DNA of 64,000 nucleotides from Parapedobacter sp042666505 (GCF_042666505.1 NZ_JBHTDN010000009.1:1-64000), one strand, 5' to 3'; positions 42,277-50,541 are shown, counted from the first letter of the stretch. The notes: a model not told the origin generated them from the sequence alone. Numbers and translations: made by a program.

Positions 42277-43272
42277 ATGAAAATTGGAATCAATGGATTC
42301 GGCCGCATAGGCCGTCTGGCATTCAGGGCAGCCGTAAACCGCCCGGGTGTTGAAATTGTTGGAATCAACGACCTCGTAGACCCCGATTACATGGCGTACA
42401 TGCTGAAATATGACTCTACACACGGAAGGTTTGACGGCACCGTGGAAGCGAAAGATGGCAATCTTGTCGTGAATGGCAAGACCATCCGTGTAACGGCCGA
42501 AAAGGATCCGGCAAACCTCAAGTGGAACGAAGTGGGTGCAGAAGTAATCATCGAGTCTACGGGCTTATTCCTGACCCAGGAAACTGCACAAAAACACATC
42601 GACGCGGGTGCCAAAAAGGTTGTTATGTCTGCGCCTGCAAAAGACGATACACCTACTTTCGTAATGGGTGTGAATCACACACAGCTGAAACCCGAACAGA
42701 CCATTGTGTCTAATGCGTCATGTACAACCAACTGCCTGGCACCGCTTGCCAAAGTGCTTAACGACAAATTCGGCATTATTGAAGGATTGATGAGCACCAT
42801 CCACGCGGTTACGGCTACGCAGAAGACGGTAGATGGCCCCTCCGTGAAAGATTGGCGCGGAGGACGGGGTGCCTATCAGAACATCATTCCCTCGTCTACC
42901 GGCGCTGCTAAAGCCGTCGGACTGGTATTACCCGAATTGAAAGGAAAATTGACCGGCATGTCTTTCCGTGTACCGGTTCCTGACGTGTCTGTTGTGGATC
43001 TTACTGCCCGGCTGGAAAAACCGGCTACTTACGAGGAAATCAAGCAAGCCTTCAAAGAAGCTTCTGAAGGCGAGTTGAAAGGCATCCTTGGTTATACCGA
43101 AGATGACGTCGTATCGGAAGATTTCCGAGGAGATGCACGCACGTCTATCTTTGACGCCAAAGCAGGGATTTCACTCAACGACAACTTTGTGAAAGTCGTT
43201 TCCTGGTATGACAACGAATGGGGTTATTCCAACAAATTGGTCGACTTGGTTGAACTGGCGGGCAAAATCTAA
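42277..43272 (+). CDS. gapA: type I glyceraldehyde-3-phosphate dehydrogenase
   Basis: 331 residues. NAD-binding KIGINGFGRIGRLAFRAA at the start, catalytic cysteine in SNASCTTNCLAPLAKVL at about residues 148-164, and the C-terminal WYDNEWGYSNKLVDL. The family catalytic histidine follows in MSTIHAVTATQ. It oxidises glyceraldehyde-3-phosphate in glycolysis. Third gene of pfkA-kinase-gapA, 6 bp after the kinase. Confidence 0.97.
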   Translation: MKIGINGFGRIGRLAFRAAVNRPGVEIVGINDLVDPDYMAYMLKYDSTHGRFDGTVEAKDGNLVVNGKTIRVTAEKDPANLKWNEVGAEVIIESTGLFLTQETAQKHIDAGAKKVVMSAPAKDDTPTFVMGVNHTQLKPEQTIVSNASCTTNCLAPLAKVLNDKFGIIEGLMSTIHAVTATQKTVDGPSVKDWRGGRGAYQNIIPSSTGAAKAVGLVLPELKGKLTGMSFRVPVPDVSVVDLTARLEKPATYEEIKQAFKEASEGELKGILGYTEDDVVSEDFRGDARTSIFDAKAGISLNDNFVKVVSWYDNEWGYSNKLVDLVELAGKI

Positions 43273-43296
43273 CGAGACACCTGTCAATAAGTTCAC

Positions 43297-43331
43297 AAAA
43301 AGGCTCCGGCTGCATGCCGGAGCCTTTTTTT
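43297..43331. terminator. bidirectional terminator between gapA and mnmA
   Basis: A long stem GGCTCCGGC/GCCGGAGCC with a 5-nt loop is flanked by A-run and T-run, so it works for gapA (plus) and the convergent mnmA (minus). Confidence 0.9.
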
Positions 43332-43345
43332 ATATCGGAGCCTTT

Positions 43346-44434
43346 TTACATCAAAAAGCCGCCGCCCAGCAAATCATCACCTTCGTAAAACACTGCGGAT
43401 TGTCCGGGAGCAATCCCCTTCACCGCGTGATGAAAATCCACCTTCACCCGATCGCCTTCCTGAACAATCGTACTGGTCATTCCAGCATCTTTATAACGGA
43501 TTTTGGTCACCGCTTCAATCGGCTCGGTAATTGACGCATATTTTACGAGGTTTACATTTTTTACGTAGGCCCCTTGACGTTGCAATTCCTGTTCATCTCC
43601 CAGCACCACCGTATTGCTTTCCGGCAATATCTGCGTAACGAATATGGGCCGTCCCAGGGCAATGCCCAGCCCCTTGCGCTGGCCAACCGTATAATACGGA
43701 TACCCCTGATGCCGCCCCACCACCGTGCCGTCCGTCAACACAAAATTACCAGGCCCGATCCGCTCATCTATGTCTTCCACGCGATGGCGCAGGAAGGCTC
43801 GATAGTCATTGTCCGGCACAAAGCAGATCTCGTAGCTTTCGGATTTATTGGCCAATTCCAGCTGCCCCATTTCCGCCGCCATTTGCCGAATTTCCATTTT
43901 CGTGAAACTGCCAAGGGGAAATTGCGTCCGCGCAAGGTTTTCCTGGGATACCCCCCAAAGTACGTACGATTGATCTTTGTGTGTGTCTTTTCCCTTAGAA
44001 ATGACATACCGGCCGTTGTCTTGCTGGCGGATATTCGCATAATGGCCCGTCGCAATGAACTCACAATCCAATTTGTCCGCGCGCTTGAGAAGTGCTTCCC
44101 ACTTGATATGGGTATTGCAGAGTACGCATGGATTGGGGGTGCGGCCGGCTAAATATTCGTCCACAAAATTGTCGATCACAAAATCACCGAATTCACCGCG
44201 GATATCCAGTATGTAATGCGGAAATCCATAGGACACGGCTAACGCCCTGGCATCATTGATGCTATCCAGGCTACAGCACCCGGTCTCCTTGGACGAGCCA
44301 CCCGAAGACGCATAATCCCAGGTTTTCATGGTTAGCCCTATGACTTCATACCCCTGTTCGTGGAGCATCACGGCTGCCACCGAACTGTCCACTCCCCCAC
44401 TCATGGCAACCAATACTCTTCCTCTTTTACTCAT
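43346..44434 (-). CDS. mnmA: tRNA 2-thiouridine(34) synthase MnmA
   Basis: 362 residues. PP-loop GRVLVAMSGGVDSSVAA at residues 5-21, first catalytic cysteine in GRTPNPCVLCNTHIKW, second in SYEICFVPDNDYR. The C-terminal beta domains follow (VGQRKGLGIALG). It thiolates U34 of tRNA-Lys, -Glu and -Gln. No neighbours in operon. ATG 44434 with the conserved SGG loop close by is secure. Confidence 0.96.
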   Translation of the reverse strand: MSKRGRVLVAMSGGVDSSVAAVMLHEQGYEVIGLTMKTWDYASSGGSSKETGCCSLDSINDARALAVSYGFPHYILDIRGEFGDFVIDNFVDEYLAGRTPNPCVLCNTHIKWEALLKRADKLDCEFIATGHYANIRQQDNGRYVISKGKDTHKDQSYVLWGVSQENLARTQFPLGSFTKMEIRQMAAEMGQLELANKSESYEICFVPDNDYRAFLRHRVEDIDERIGPGNFVLTDGTVVGRHQGYPYYTVGQRKGLGIALGRPIFVTQILPESNTVVLGDEQELQRQGAYVKNVNLVKYASITEPIEAVTKIRYKDAGMTSTIVQEGDRVKVDFHHAVKGIAPGQSAVFYEGDDLLGGGFLM

Positions 44435-44578
44435 CGCTATTTATGAAAATGCAAAGATACAGCTATTTTTTGTACCGCATTGTTTTGGGGTTGTCATTTT
44501 ATCCCGAACGTAATCAGCGGCTTGGGCAAATTCAGTAAACAATTTTCAAAAAAAGTTTTCTGAAATGAAAAAAGGCGC

Positions 44579-44586
44579 TACATTTG
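44579..44586 (+). promoter_or_regulatory. -7 element of tRNA-Phe
   Basis: TACATTTG matches the -7 consensus. The region also contains a GGTGGTAACCACC palindrome (44600-44612) between it and the tRNA. The -33 element is not clear. Confidence 0.5.
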
Positions 44587-44621
44587 CAATCCCAAAACGG
44601 TGGTAACCACCGATACAAAAG

Positions 44622-44694
44622 GGTACCATAGCTCAGTTGGTAGAGCAAAGGACTGAAAATCCTTGTGTCGCTGGTTCGATTCCAGCTGGTACCA
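44622..44694 (+). tRNA. tRNA-Phe (anticodon GAA)
   Basis: 73-nt cloverleaf, acceptor GGTACCA/TGGTACC, discriminator A, anticodon loop CTGAAAA, T loop GTTCGATTC. Confidence 0.95.
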
Positions 44695-44699
44695 CAAGA

Positions 44700-44735
44700 A
44701 ACCTCTTATGCAGATTGCTTAAGGGGTTTTTCGTT
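44700..44735 (+). terminator. terminator of tRNA-Phe
   Basis: Stem AACCTCTT/AAGGGGTT (44700-44707 with 44721-44728, one G-U pair) is followed by a T-rich tract. Confidence 0.65.
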
Positions 44736-44765
44736 TTGTATGGTGCTCGTTATAAATCAGGGCCG

Positions 44766-45731
44766 TTAGGCGGACTGTTCAGGAAGATGCCTTACCTGAC
44801 CGGCAATGGCTATAACGTGCTCTTCATCGGTACCGCAGCATCCGCCGAATACGTTTAGCTGACTGAAAACCTCTTTTAGCCTCTTATGTTCGATGGCCAG
44901 GTCCTGTGGACTTCCTCTATCCAATTCGATCGCTTCATCCAATTCTGCATGGCTTTTGCAGGACGCATTTGCCCGTAGGCCCCTAATGCGCTTTGTCCAG
45001 TGCTCGTTCCTGCCCGATTCCAATTCGTTGAAAAAATGGTTTGGGTGTGCACAGTTGATCATGAAGTAAAGCGGAGGCTGGGCCACATTTTTGTCAACTT
45101 GGTTAATAGCTTCCTTAAGACTCATTCCTGTTGGCAGTTTGCCATCGGTTTCCACGGTGAAGGAAATTACCACCGGAAGACCAACAGCCGCCGATGCAAG
45201 GGCAATTCCGATGGCTTCTTCCACATAATTCATGGTAATTGCCGAAACCATATCGACCGGGGTCCGGCTAAAAACCGCTATCTGCGCGGCATGGTACTTC
45301 TGTGCTTCTTCGGCGGTCATTACGTGTTCCGGCACATACCCGTCACCGCGTGGGCCGACGCATCCGCTGATGACAATATTGCCGATATCGTTTTCAAACT
45401 CCTTTTTTAGATCGGCAAGGAGTTGGACGGCTTTTTCGTTCACATCCGCGATAGCCGATCCGGGATATCCGATCCTTTCGATCCAATCCGGATTCGCTCG
45501 CCAGGTAGGGCTTTCCAGGATGAACCCCATCCCGAACTCCCTGGAGATGTTCAAATAGCGTCTGTAGTAATCCCTAAGTACATGATAACCCTTTTCATCT
45601 TTCAAGAGATCAAAGGCAGCAAAACAGGGCAGCTCATAACCCTCAAGGAAAACCAATGTCGTTTCCAAGCCTCCGTCGGTTAAATACAGATCGGCAGTCC
45701 CATTCGGTAATACGGTATTCATATTAGCCAT
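44766..45731 (-). CDS. homocysteine S-methyltransferase family protein
   Basis: 321 residues from ATG 45731 (another at 45722). The longer frame to 45917 is not family-like. TIM-barrel start LYLTDGGLETTLVFLEGYELPCFAAF. The zinc-binding cysteines are visible in PLYFMINCAHPNHFF and in the C-terminal GGCCGTDEEH. Family members methylate homocysteine using S-methylmethionine or betaine; the donor here is unknown, and no metE or metH is nearby. Divergent from an AraC regulator that might control it. Confidence 0.85.
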   Translation of the reverse strand: MANMNTVLPNGTADLYLTDGGLETTLVFLEGYELPCFAAFDLLKDEKGYHVLRDYYRRYLNISREFGMGFILESPTWRANPDWIERIGYPGSAIADVNEKAVQLLADLKKEFENDIGNIVISGCVGPRGDGYVPEHVMTAEEAQKYHAAQIAVFSRTPVDMVSAITMNYVEEAIGIALASAAVGLPVVISFTVETDGKLPTGMSLKEAINQVDKNVAQPPLYFMINCAHPNHFFNELESGRNEHWTKRIRGLRANASCKSHAELDEAIELDRGSPQDLAIEHKRLKEVFSQLNVFGGCCGTDEEHVIAIAGQVRHLPEQSA

Positions 45732-46060
45732 ATATAAAACATATATAAAAAAGGTTTTGATATGCTTGACGGCTCGGCGAAGGAGCGGATACATGGGACG
45801 AAAAGTTCTGTTCAGACGGAGCGTCGCCGATGCGCTTTCTTGGTACCAATTTACAAAAAAATTGAATAACAAAAAAACACGCGTAAAAAATGCCGAGGCC
45901 TTTGTCCACGACGCCATAGCGCGCTGACCAAATCGGCAAGCTGTTGAAACGGATTCCTGATCATCTGCGCGAAAGCCTTTTTTATTTTGGCATCTTGATC
46001 ACAATTATTTGGATACCTGTCTTTTCTTACGCTATCTTTGATACATATACCATCCCATCC
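45732..46060. other. intergenic region between homocysteine methyltransferase and AraC regulator
   Basis: About 330 bp without a credible gene. It holds an AT-rich stretch (ATATATAAAACATATATAA region, 45,730-45,750) likely to serve the methyltransferase promoter, and at 46,009-46,040 a promoter for the AraC gene: TTG, 21 bp, TATCTTTG. Confidence 0.5.
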
Positions 46061-46882
46061 ATGAACTATCAGACGTTTCAACCCGACTCAGACCTCGCAT
46101 CGCTGGTTAAATGCTACTGGACCTTGGAAGTTCCTGCCGAATACCCTTCCGAAAAGCAGCGGATTGTCCCCGACGGCTGTATCGAAATGGCATTTATTCT
46201 CGGCGACGATATTAAACGGTTTGTTTCTGAAACCGATTTTATCCGTCAACCCCGGGCCATGGTTCTCGGACAAACCGTCGAGCCCTTCTATATTCAGCCG
46301 ATGGGTTATGTCCATACTTTTGCCGTCCGGTTCTACCCGTATGGTTTCGCGAACCTCGTAACGACACCGATCAGCAGACTGGCAAACAAAGAAACGCCCA
46401 TAGTCGAGCTTTTCGGTCAACCAACGGCCGATGAATTGGAACAAAAAATTACCCACGCAACAACCACCCAGCAGCGCATCGAGATTGTCGAGCGCTTTTT
46501 GCTGACCAGGTTGGGTGAGACCGATACGATTGACGCCATCGTAAAGAACACCGTCGACCTGCTGTTCGTAACACGTGGGAGCGCTTCCATCCAAGCTATC
46601 CTCCAAGGCGACCTATCCAAACGCAGGCAGCTCGAGCGGAAATTCCGGAAACAAATCGGCATGAGCCCGAAGCAATTGGGCAAGGTTATCCGGTTACAGA
46701 CCGCCCTGAAAATGGTCCTGGGCAAAACGAACGGCACGCTTACGCAAATTGCTTATGAAAGTGCCTACTACGACCAGAATCATTTCATCAAAGACTTTAA
46801 GGAATTTACCGGAACCACCCCGAAGGAAATTCTGCAAGATGACACCTTGATACTTTCTTCTCTTTTTTATGCAAAAGACTGA
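46061..46882 (+). CDS. AraC family transcriptional regulator
   Basis: 273 residues from ATG 46061; the longer frame's N-terminus is unlike the family. The N-terminal half (FQPDSDLASLVKCYWTLEVPAE, VPDGCIEMAFILGD) has the pattern of the DUF6597 domain found in many Bacteroidota AraC proteins. The C-terminal half carries two helix-turn-helix units (SIQAILQGDLSKRRQLERKFRKQIGMSPKQLGKVIRLQ and LTQIAYESAYYDQNHFIKDFKEFTGTTPKE). A good promoter lies 21 bp before it. Possible targets: the VOC/cupin genes downstream or the divergent methyltransferase. Confidence 0.9.
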   Translation: MNYQTFQPDSDLASLVKCYWTLEVPAEYPSEKQRIVPDGCIEMAFILGDDIKRFVSETDFIRQPRAMVLGQTVEPFYIQPMGYVHTFAVRFYPYGFANLVTTPISRLANKETPIVELFGQPTADELEQKITHATTTQQRIEIVERFLLTRLGETDTIDAIVKNTVDLLFVTRGSASIQAILQGDLSKRRQLERKFRKQIGMSPKQLGKVIRLQTALKMVLGKTNGTLTQIAYESAYYDQNHFIKDFKEFTGTTPKEILQDDTLILSSLFYAKD

Positions 46883-46951
46883 CGTGTCGCATTTTTACTA
46901 TTCTGTTAGTTTGGAGCATGCTAATTTTACAGCTGATTAATATCGGTATAT

Positions 46952-47320
46952 ATGAGCAATTTAATTTCAATTGTAGAAATCCCTACCGCTGACTTTCCAA
47001 GGGCAGTAACATTCTATCAGGCGGTAGTAAACGTCAGCATTGAAGAAGTAGACATGGATGGCATACAAATGGGCGTGTTTCCAGGTGGCGAAGGAATGGT
47101 AAACCTTGCCCTGATAAATGGTGCCAATTATAAGCCCTCCGCAGACGGCCCCATTGTATACCTGCATGCGGGAACCGACTTGCAACCCATGCTGGATAAA
47201 GTTTTGGCAAATGGCGGACGGATAATCGTTCCGAAAACCGAAATCGGCCCCGAAATGGGTTTCTTCGCAATGTTCATCGACACGGAGGGAAACCGGTTAG
47301 GCCTGCATTCTTCACACTGA
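46952..47320 (+). CDS. VOC (glyoxalase/bleomycin-resistance) family protein
   Basis: 122 residues. Two beta-alpha-beta-beta-beta units: ISIVEIPTADFPRAVTFYQAVVNVSIEEVD at the start and IVPKTEIGPEMGFFAMFIDTEGNRLGLHS at the end, where the family metal-binding glutamate would fall near GNRLGLH. Substrate unknown. It lies 69 bp after the AraC gene and may be regulated by it. Confidence 0.88.
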   Translation: MSNLISIVEIPTADFPRAVTFYQAVVNVSIEEVDMDGIQMGVFPGGEGMVNLALINGANYKPSADGPIVYLHAGTDLQPMLDKVLANGGRIIVPKTEIGPEMGFFAMFIDTEGNRLGLHSSH

Positions 47321-47366
47321 AATTCCGGAATTTGGTGGTTGTTGCCCGAAATCAATACACAAGCAA

Positions 47367-47686
47367 ATGGAGCAATTCGATCGTTCAACTGACGTCCTAA
47401 TCCGTCACGCGGGACAAGGCCGCACGTATGACTGCGGAAGCATGACAGCTGTTTTCAAGGCTGACGAAAGTGAAACCGATGAAAAATACAGCATTTCCGA
47501 ATGGTGGTTGGCGCCCTACGCGGGAGGAGTCGGCGCACACCAACATGAAGATAATGAAGAGGTGTTTTACGTGCTCGAAGGAACAGTCGCCGTTCTGATA
47601 AACGACAAATGGAAAAGTGCAGAAAAGGCTTTGAAAAAAATATGCCCGGCATCGTCAAATGGTTTGAAGAAACGGATACCGTCTAG
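47367..47686 (+). pseudogene. cupin-domain protein gene with an internal out-of-frame deletion
   Basis: The ATG frame gives a cupin N-terminus (SISEWWLAPYAGGVGAHQHEDNEEVFYVLEGTVAVLINDKW) with metal-binding histidines in GAHQHEDNEE. After about residue 88 the frame changes to unrelated sequence. In the next frame, from 47,627, GFEKNMPGIVKWFEETDTV and a TAG at 47,684 form the expected C-terminal end of this cupin family. The second cupin motif (about 30 residues between them) is missing. So an internal deletion fused both ends out of frame. The longer open frame to 47,792 runs into the opposite gene and its terminator and is not meaningful. Confidence 0.7.
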
Positions 47687-47694
47687 TGCGCTAC

Positions 47695-47732
47695 AAAAAA
47701 ATCAGGCAGCGGAGTTCCAATCGTCCGCTGCC
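47695..47732 (-). terminator. terminator of the His-rich lipoprotein gene
   Basis: Stem GGCAGCGGA/TCCGCTGCC (47705-47713 with 47724-47732), then on the minus strand a T run at 47,695-47,700. Confidence 0.75.
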
Positions 47733-47751
47733 CTCGCCAAAGCTGACGCGT

Positions 47752-48453
47752 CTAATGCGCGTGTCCGTGCTCGGCGTGAATTTCGAATTTAAGCTCGAGT
47801 ACATTTTCACCGGCAAACGCTTCGGCATAATCGGTGCGGTTCCAGTCGGTGCGTTCGATTAACGCTTTTACGCCGGCATCCAACTTGCGCAGTACGTAAG
47901 TCACTGTTTTCGTAGCACCTTCGTTATCATGGCCAATGGTGAAGTAACTCAAAATCCCTGTGGTCTCGTATTTTCCGTCCACGGGGGTGCCGTCGCCATA
48001 GGCTTGTTCCCTGGGTTGGAAGATCGCACCGCTTTCGTCGTCGGAATCCGGATTCAGGATGAAATCTCCGCCGATAAGGAAGGCCTTGTAATTCGCCGCC
48101 GTTCCTTTGTTGACAATGAAATCTTGCTGTATTTCCTTCCCGGCGTAATCCCAGGCTTTCAATTCGATTTTGTAAACGGCATCGGCTTCCAGGTGAAGGT
48201 GTCCGTTAGCGGTAGCAACACCGTTTTCATCAAATGGGATAACGATTGATTCCCCTTCTGTACCACCGTCCAATCCATGAAAATGGTCACCATGAGCTTC
48301 TACGGATTCACCGCTTATTTCGGTGAGAATCAGTTCAGATCGTTGAATGCCCTGAGGAAGGGGCTGGTCGCCCTCATCTTTGTTGCAGGAAGCGATGGAG
48401 AGTACAGTAAAGCCGACAAGGGCCCATGCAGCGAATTTGTTTTGTTTTTTCAT
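47752..48453 (-). CDS. His-rich lipoprotein of unknown function
   Basis: 233 residues from ATG 48453: MKKQNKFAAWALVGFTVLSIASC is a lipoprotein signal with the lipobox cysteine at 23. Histidine clusters are seen in VEAHGDHFHGLDGG, ANGHLHLEAD and the tail EIHAEHGHAH, together with many acidic residues, a pattern that suggests metal binding. The body looks beta-rich (TYVLRKLDAG). No firm family. The longer frame to 48522 is less likely. It lies downstream of a HxHxH/CxxC membrane protein on the same strand, so the two may handle a metal at the envelope. Confidence 0.75.
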   Translation of the reverse strand: MKKQNKFAAWALVGFTVLSIASCNKDEGDQPLPQGIQRSELILTEISGESVEAHGDHFHGLDGGTEGESIVIPFDENGVATANGHLHLEADAVYKIELKAWDYAGKEIQQDFIVNKGTAANYKAFLIGGDFILNPDSDDESGAIFQPREQAYGDGTPVDGKYETTGILSYFTIGHDNEGATKTVTYVLRKLDAGVKALIERTDWNRTDYAEAFAGENVLELKFEIHAEHGHAH

Positions 48454-48596
48454 ATTCGTGTTGTATATGTTATGTGTGATTTGTCCACCGACGATGCCAT
48501 AGAGCAGCAACGTAATATGCAATATGGCTGATAAAAAAGTCCGTGGAAAACTGAAACCAAAGAATTAACTGACCGATGAGTCGGCCGATCAGAAAC

Positions 48597-48962
48597 TTAT
48601 ATCGGGTTGTAGACCGGCGGAGGCCCTTTATTGGCATGCCGACGCCCCGATTCTTTGCGAGGAATCCCGCATGGGGTTTGCCCAAGCTGTACATTCACAA
48701 AAGCCAGTAAAATGGCAAACGTCAGGGACAGCCGGAAATCGACCTCCTTGGGAGTATAATGCACGTAGAACTCGCATAAGCCGCAATGCGGCATATCGAC
48801 CTCACTGCCGTTATCCAAACAATTAACCGGATACCGGCCGTTCACCTGGGAATGGTAATGGATGTGAGTCGCATATACAATGGGTATACTGAGGAGCGCC
48901 AGGGCCAGCCAACCGGCAACAACGGACATACATAGTTTCGGTATACGTATACAGCGATTCAT
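48597..48962 (-). CDS. small membrane protein with HxHxH and CxxC motifs
   Basis: 121 residues. One N-terminal helix (VVAGWLALALLSIPIVYA), a periplasmic segment starting THIHYHSQVNG and containing PHCGLCEFYVH, then a second helix (LTFAILLAFVNVQLG) and a proline-rich end (NKGPPPVY). Proteins of this layout occur in Bacteroidota beside metal-uptake genes; the ligand set (three His, two Cys) suggests copper or zinc, by inference. The start at 48962 lies right beside a strong divergent promoter with twin operator-like sites. Confidence 0.7.
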   Translation of the reverse strand: MNRCIRIPKLCMSVVAGWLALALLSIPIVYATHIHYHSQVNGRYPVNCLDNGSEVDMPHCGLCEFYVHYTPKEVDFRLSLTFAILLAFVNVQLGQTPCGIPRKESGRRHANKGPPPVYNPI

Positions 48963-48966
48963 TATT

Positions 48967-49014
48967 TTGCATCAAAGTTGCATTAAAATATTTTGTTTTG
49001 CAACTTTATTGCAA
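48967..49014. promoter_or_regulatory. symmetric divergent promoters with two TTGCAA-type sites
   Basis: Two related 17-mers lie in opposite orientation: 48967-48983 (reverse complement ATGCAACTTTGATGCAA) and 48998-49014 (TTGCAACTTTATTGCAA). 14 of 17 bases agree. Four TTGCA words start at 48967, 48978, 48998 and 49009. They overlap mirror-image promoters: minus TTG (49001-49003), 20 bp, CAACTTTG (48973-48980); plus TTG (48978-48980), 20 bp, CAACTTTA (49001-49008). One regulator could therefore control both genes. Confidence 0.6.
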
Positions 49015-49060
49015 TTACAGTTCCATTTGTTCCAGTTATGAGATTATGCTACTTTCGTTC

Positions 49061-50374
49061 ATGGAGCTGCGTAAACTGAAAGCCAAGTTCAACATCCGAT
49101 CCGAACAAGAGGATTATGATGTTATCCACGACACTGTAGAAAAGGGCATTTTTTTTAAAGGCACAAACCTTTGGATCTTAATCTTCGCCATCCTGATTGC
49201 CTGTGTAGGCCTGAATGTCAACTCGACCGCCGTCATCATAGGTGCCATGTTAATCTCTCCGCTTATGGGTCCCATTCTGGGGATGGGATACAGTCTGGCG
49301 ACTTACGATTTTACGTTATTCCGTAAGTCCTTGGTCAATTTCGGGTTTGCCGTGGCATCCGGCTTGGTGGCCTCCACAGTATATTTTTCGGTTACGCCAC
49401 TTGGGGAAGCACACTCCGAACTCTTGGCCCGTACCCAGCCGAATATATACGACGTCATTATTGCGCTGGCAGGCGGACTAGCGGGGATTATTGCACTCTC
49501 GAGCAAGCAAAAAGGCAACGTGATTCCCGGGGTCGCTATCGCCACTGCACTTATGCCACCGTTATGTACCGCCGGGTATGGACTGGCAACCGGCACATGG
49601 AATTATTTTTTTGGTGCCTTTTACTTGTTTACGATCAATACGGTATTTATTGCGGTGGCAACGTTACTCATTGTCCGCTTTTTGAAATATCCGATTTGGC
49701 ATGGCGTCGATGAAAACATGAAAAGGGCGGCAAATAGATGGGTTAGCATCATCGCGACGATCACCGTGCTGCCAAGTATTTATTTCGGCTATATTTTGGT
49801 CCAGCAAGAACGGTTTTCCAGAAATGCTCTTTCTTATATTCGCAACGAAACCCACATCCCTGGTGACTACCTTCTGAAATCCGAAGTAGATCCCGCTAAA
49901 CGTTCCATCCGCTTAATTTATGGCGGCCGATTGATCCCCGACAACGTCAAACAGGAGGTGATTGCCAAAGCGAAGCATTATGATCTGGCCCATAGCAAAA
50001 TTACGATTCAACAGGGCTTCTCGCTTGAAGATGAAGCGGCAACCGAAAATTTGCTGGCCATAAACTCGCAGCAGACCGAAATTGACAGGCTTCGCTCTGA
50101 GCTAAGCCGTACATTGCATATGCAAGACAGCACTGCACAGCGCAAACATCTGGGCAGGCAGTTACTACAGGAACTTAAGCCTTTATATCCAGAAATAACG
50201 GCTTGTGGCGCCGCCGATCAAGTAATTTACGATGATTCGCTAAAAGCGCATCGGTATTTTGCTTTGTTTTTGGCGTCAACCGACCGTAGAAAAACCCTTG
50301 CGGACCAAGAAAAGCTAGCCGGATGGTTCCAATCGCGACTGAATGCGGACTCCGTCAAAGTTTATGTGGAGTAG
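49061..50374 (+). CDS. DUF389 (TIGR00341) integral membrane protein
   Basis: 437 residues from ATG 49061 (49046 also possible). Cytoplasmic N-terminus, then about six helices (NLWILIFAILIACVGLNVNSTAVIIGAMLISPLMGPILGMGYSL, LIALAGGLAGIIALSS-like, GVAIATALMPPLCTAGYGLATG), the hallmark of DUF389. A C-terminal region of about 170 residues with a short coiled coil (QQTEIDRLRSELSRTL) follows. The transported substrate is unknown. It is divergent from the HxHxH membrane protein and shares its regulatory region. Confidence 0.88.
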   Translation: MELRKLKAKFNIRSEQEDYDVIHDTVEKGIFFKGTNLWILIFAILIACVGLNVNSTAVIIGAMLISPLMGPILGMGYSLATYDFTLFRKSLVNFGFAVASGLVASTVYFSVTPLGEAHSELLARTQPNIYDVIIALAGGLAGIIALSSKQKGNVIPGVAIATALMPPLCTAGYGLATGTWNYFFGAFYLFTINTVFIAVATLLIVRFLKYPIWHGVDENMKRAANRWVSIIATITVLPSIYFGYILVQQERFSRNALSYIRNETHIPGDYLLKSEVDPAKRSIRLIYGGRLIPDNVKQEVIAKAKHYDLAHSKITIQQGFSLEDEAATENLLAINSQQTEIDRLRSELSRTLHMQDSTAQRKHLGRQLLQELKPLYPEITACGAADQVIYDDSLKAHRYFALFLASTDRRKTLADQEKLAGWFQSRLNADSVKVYVE

Positions 50375-50391
50375 TAGCTCGACACGCCGGG

Positions 50392-50428
50392 TGTCCGATA
50401 ACGTACATCCCCTGTCCGATAACGAACA
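50392..50428 (+). promoter_or_regulatory. twin inverted-repeat activator sites upstream of FtsX-type permease
   Basis: TGTCCGATAACGTACA (50392-50407) and TGTCCGATAACGAACA (50413-50428) lie exactly 21 bp apart, two helical turns. Each is an inverted repeat TGTCCG-N4-CGnACA with one mismatch from perfect. They sit about 80-100 bp upstream of a -24/-12-like element, the position of enhancer sites for sigma-54 activators. Confidence 0.6.
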
Positions 50429-50491
50429 TCCGCGACCGTAACTAAACCGCCTAAACCGCCTCCAATGAACCTAAAGCGATGTTTTAGCCAA

Positions 50492-50507
50492 TTGGCCCGT
50501 TTCCTGT
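50492..50507 (+). promoter_or_regulatory. sigma-54-like promoter of the permease gene
   Basis: TTGGCCCG, four bases, CTGT resembles the TTGGCACG-N4-TTGC consensus, with GG (50494-50495) and the -12 TG (50505-50506) correctly spaced; the final C is a T. The predicted start is near 50,519, 23 bp before the ATG. Confidence 0.5.
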
Positions 50508-50541
50508 AACAAAAGGTAAAAAATATCGACGTCAGTAAATC

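Noticed and set aside
45732..45917. N-terminal extension of the homocysteine methyltransferase frame
   Set aside because: Residues before ATG 45731 do not resemble the family and would cover the divergent promoter region.
47687..47792. Extension of the cupin frame to 47,792
   Set aside because: It crosses a terminator and overlaps the convergent lipoprotein gene; it arises from the frameshift.
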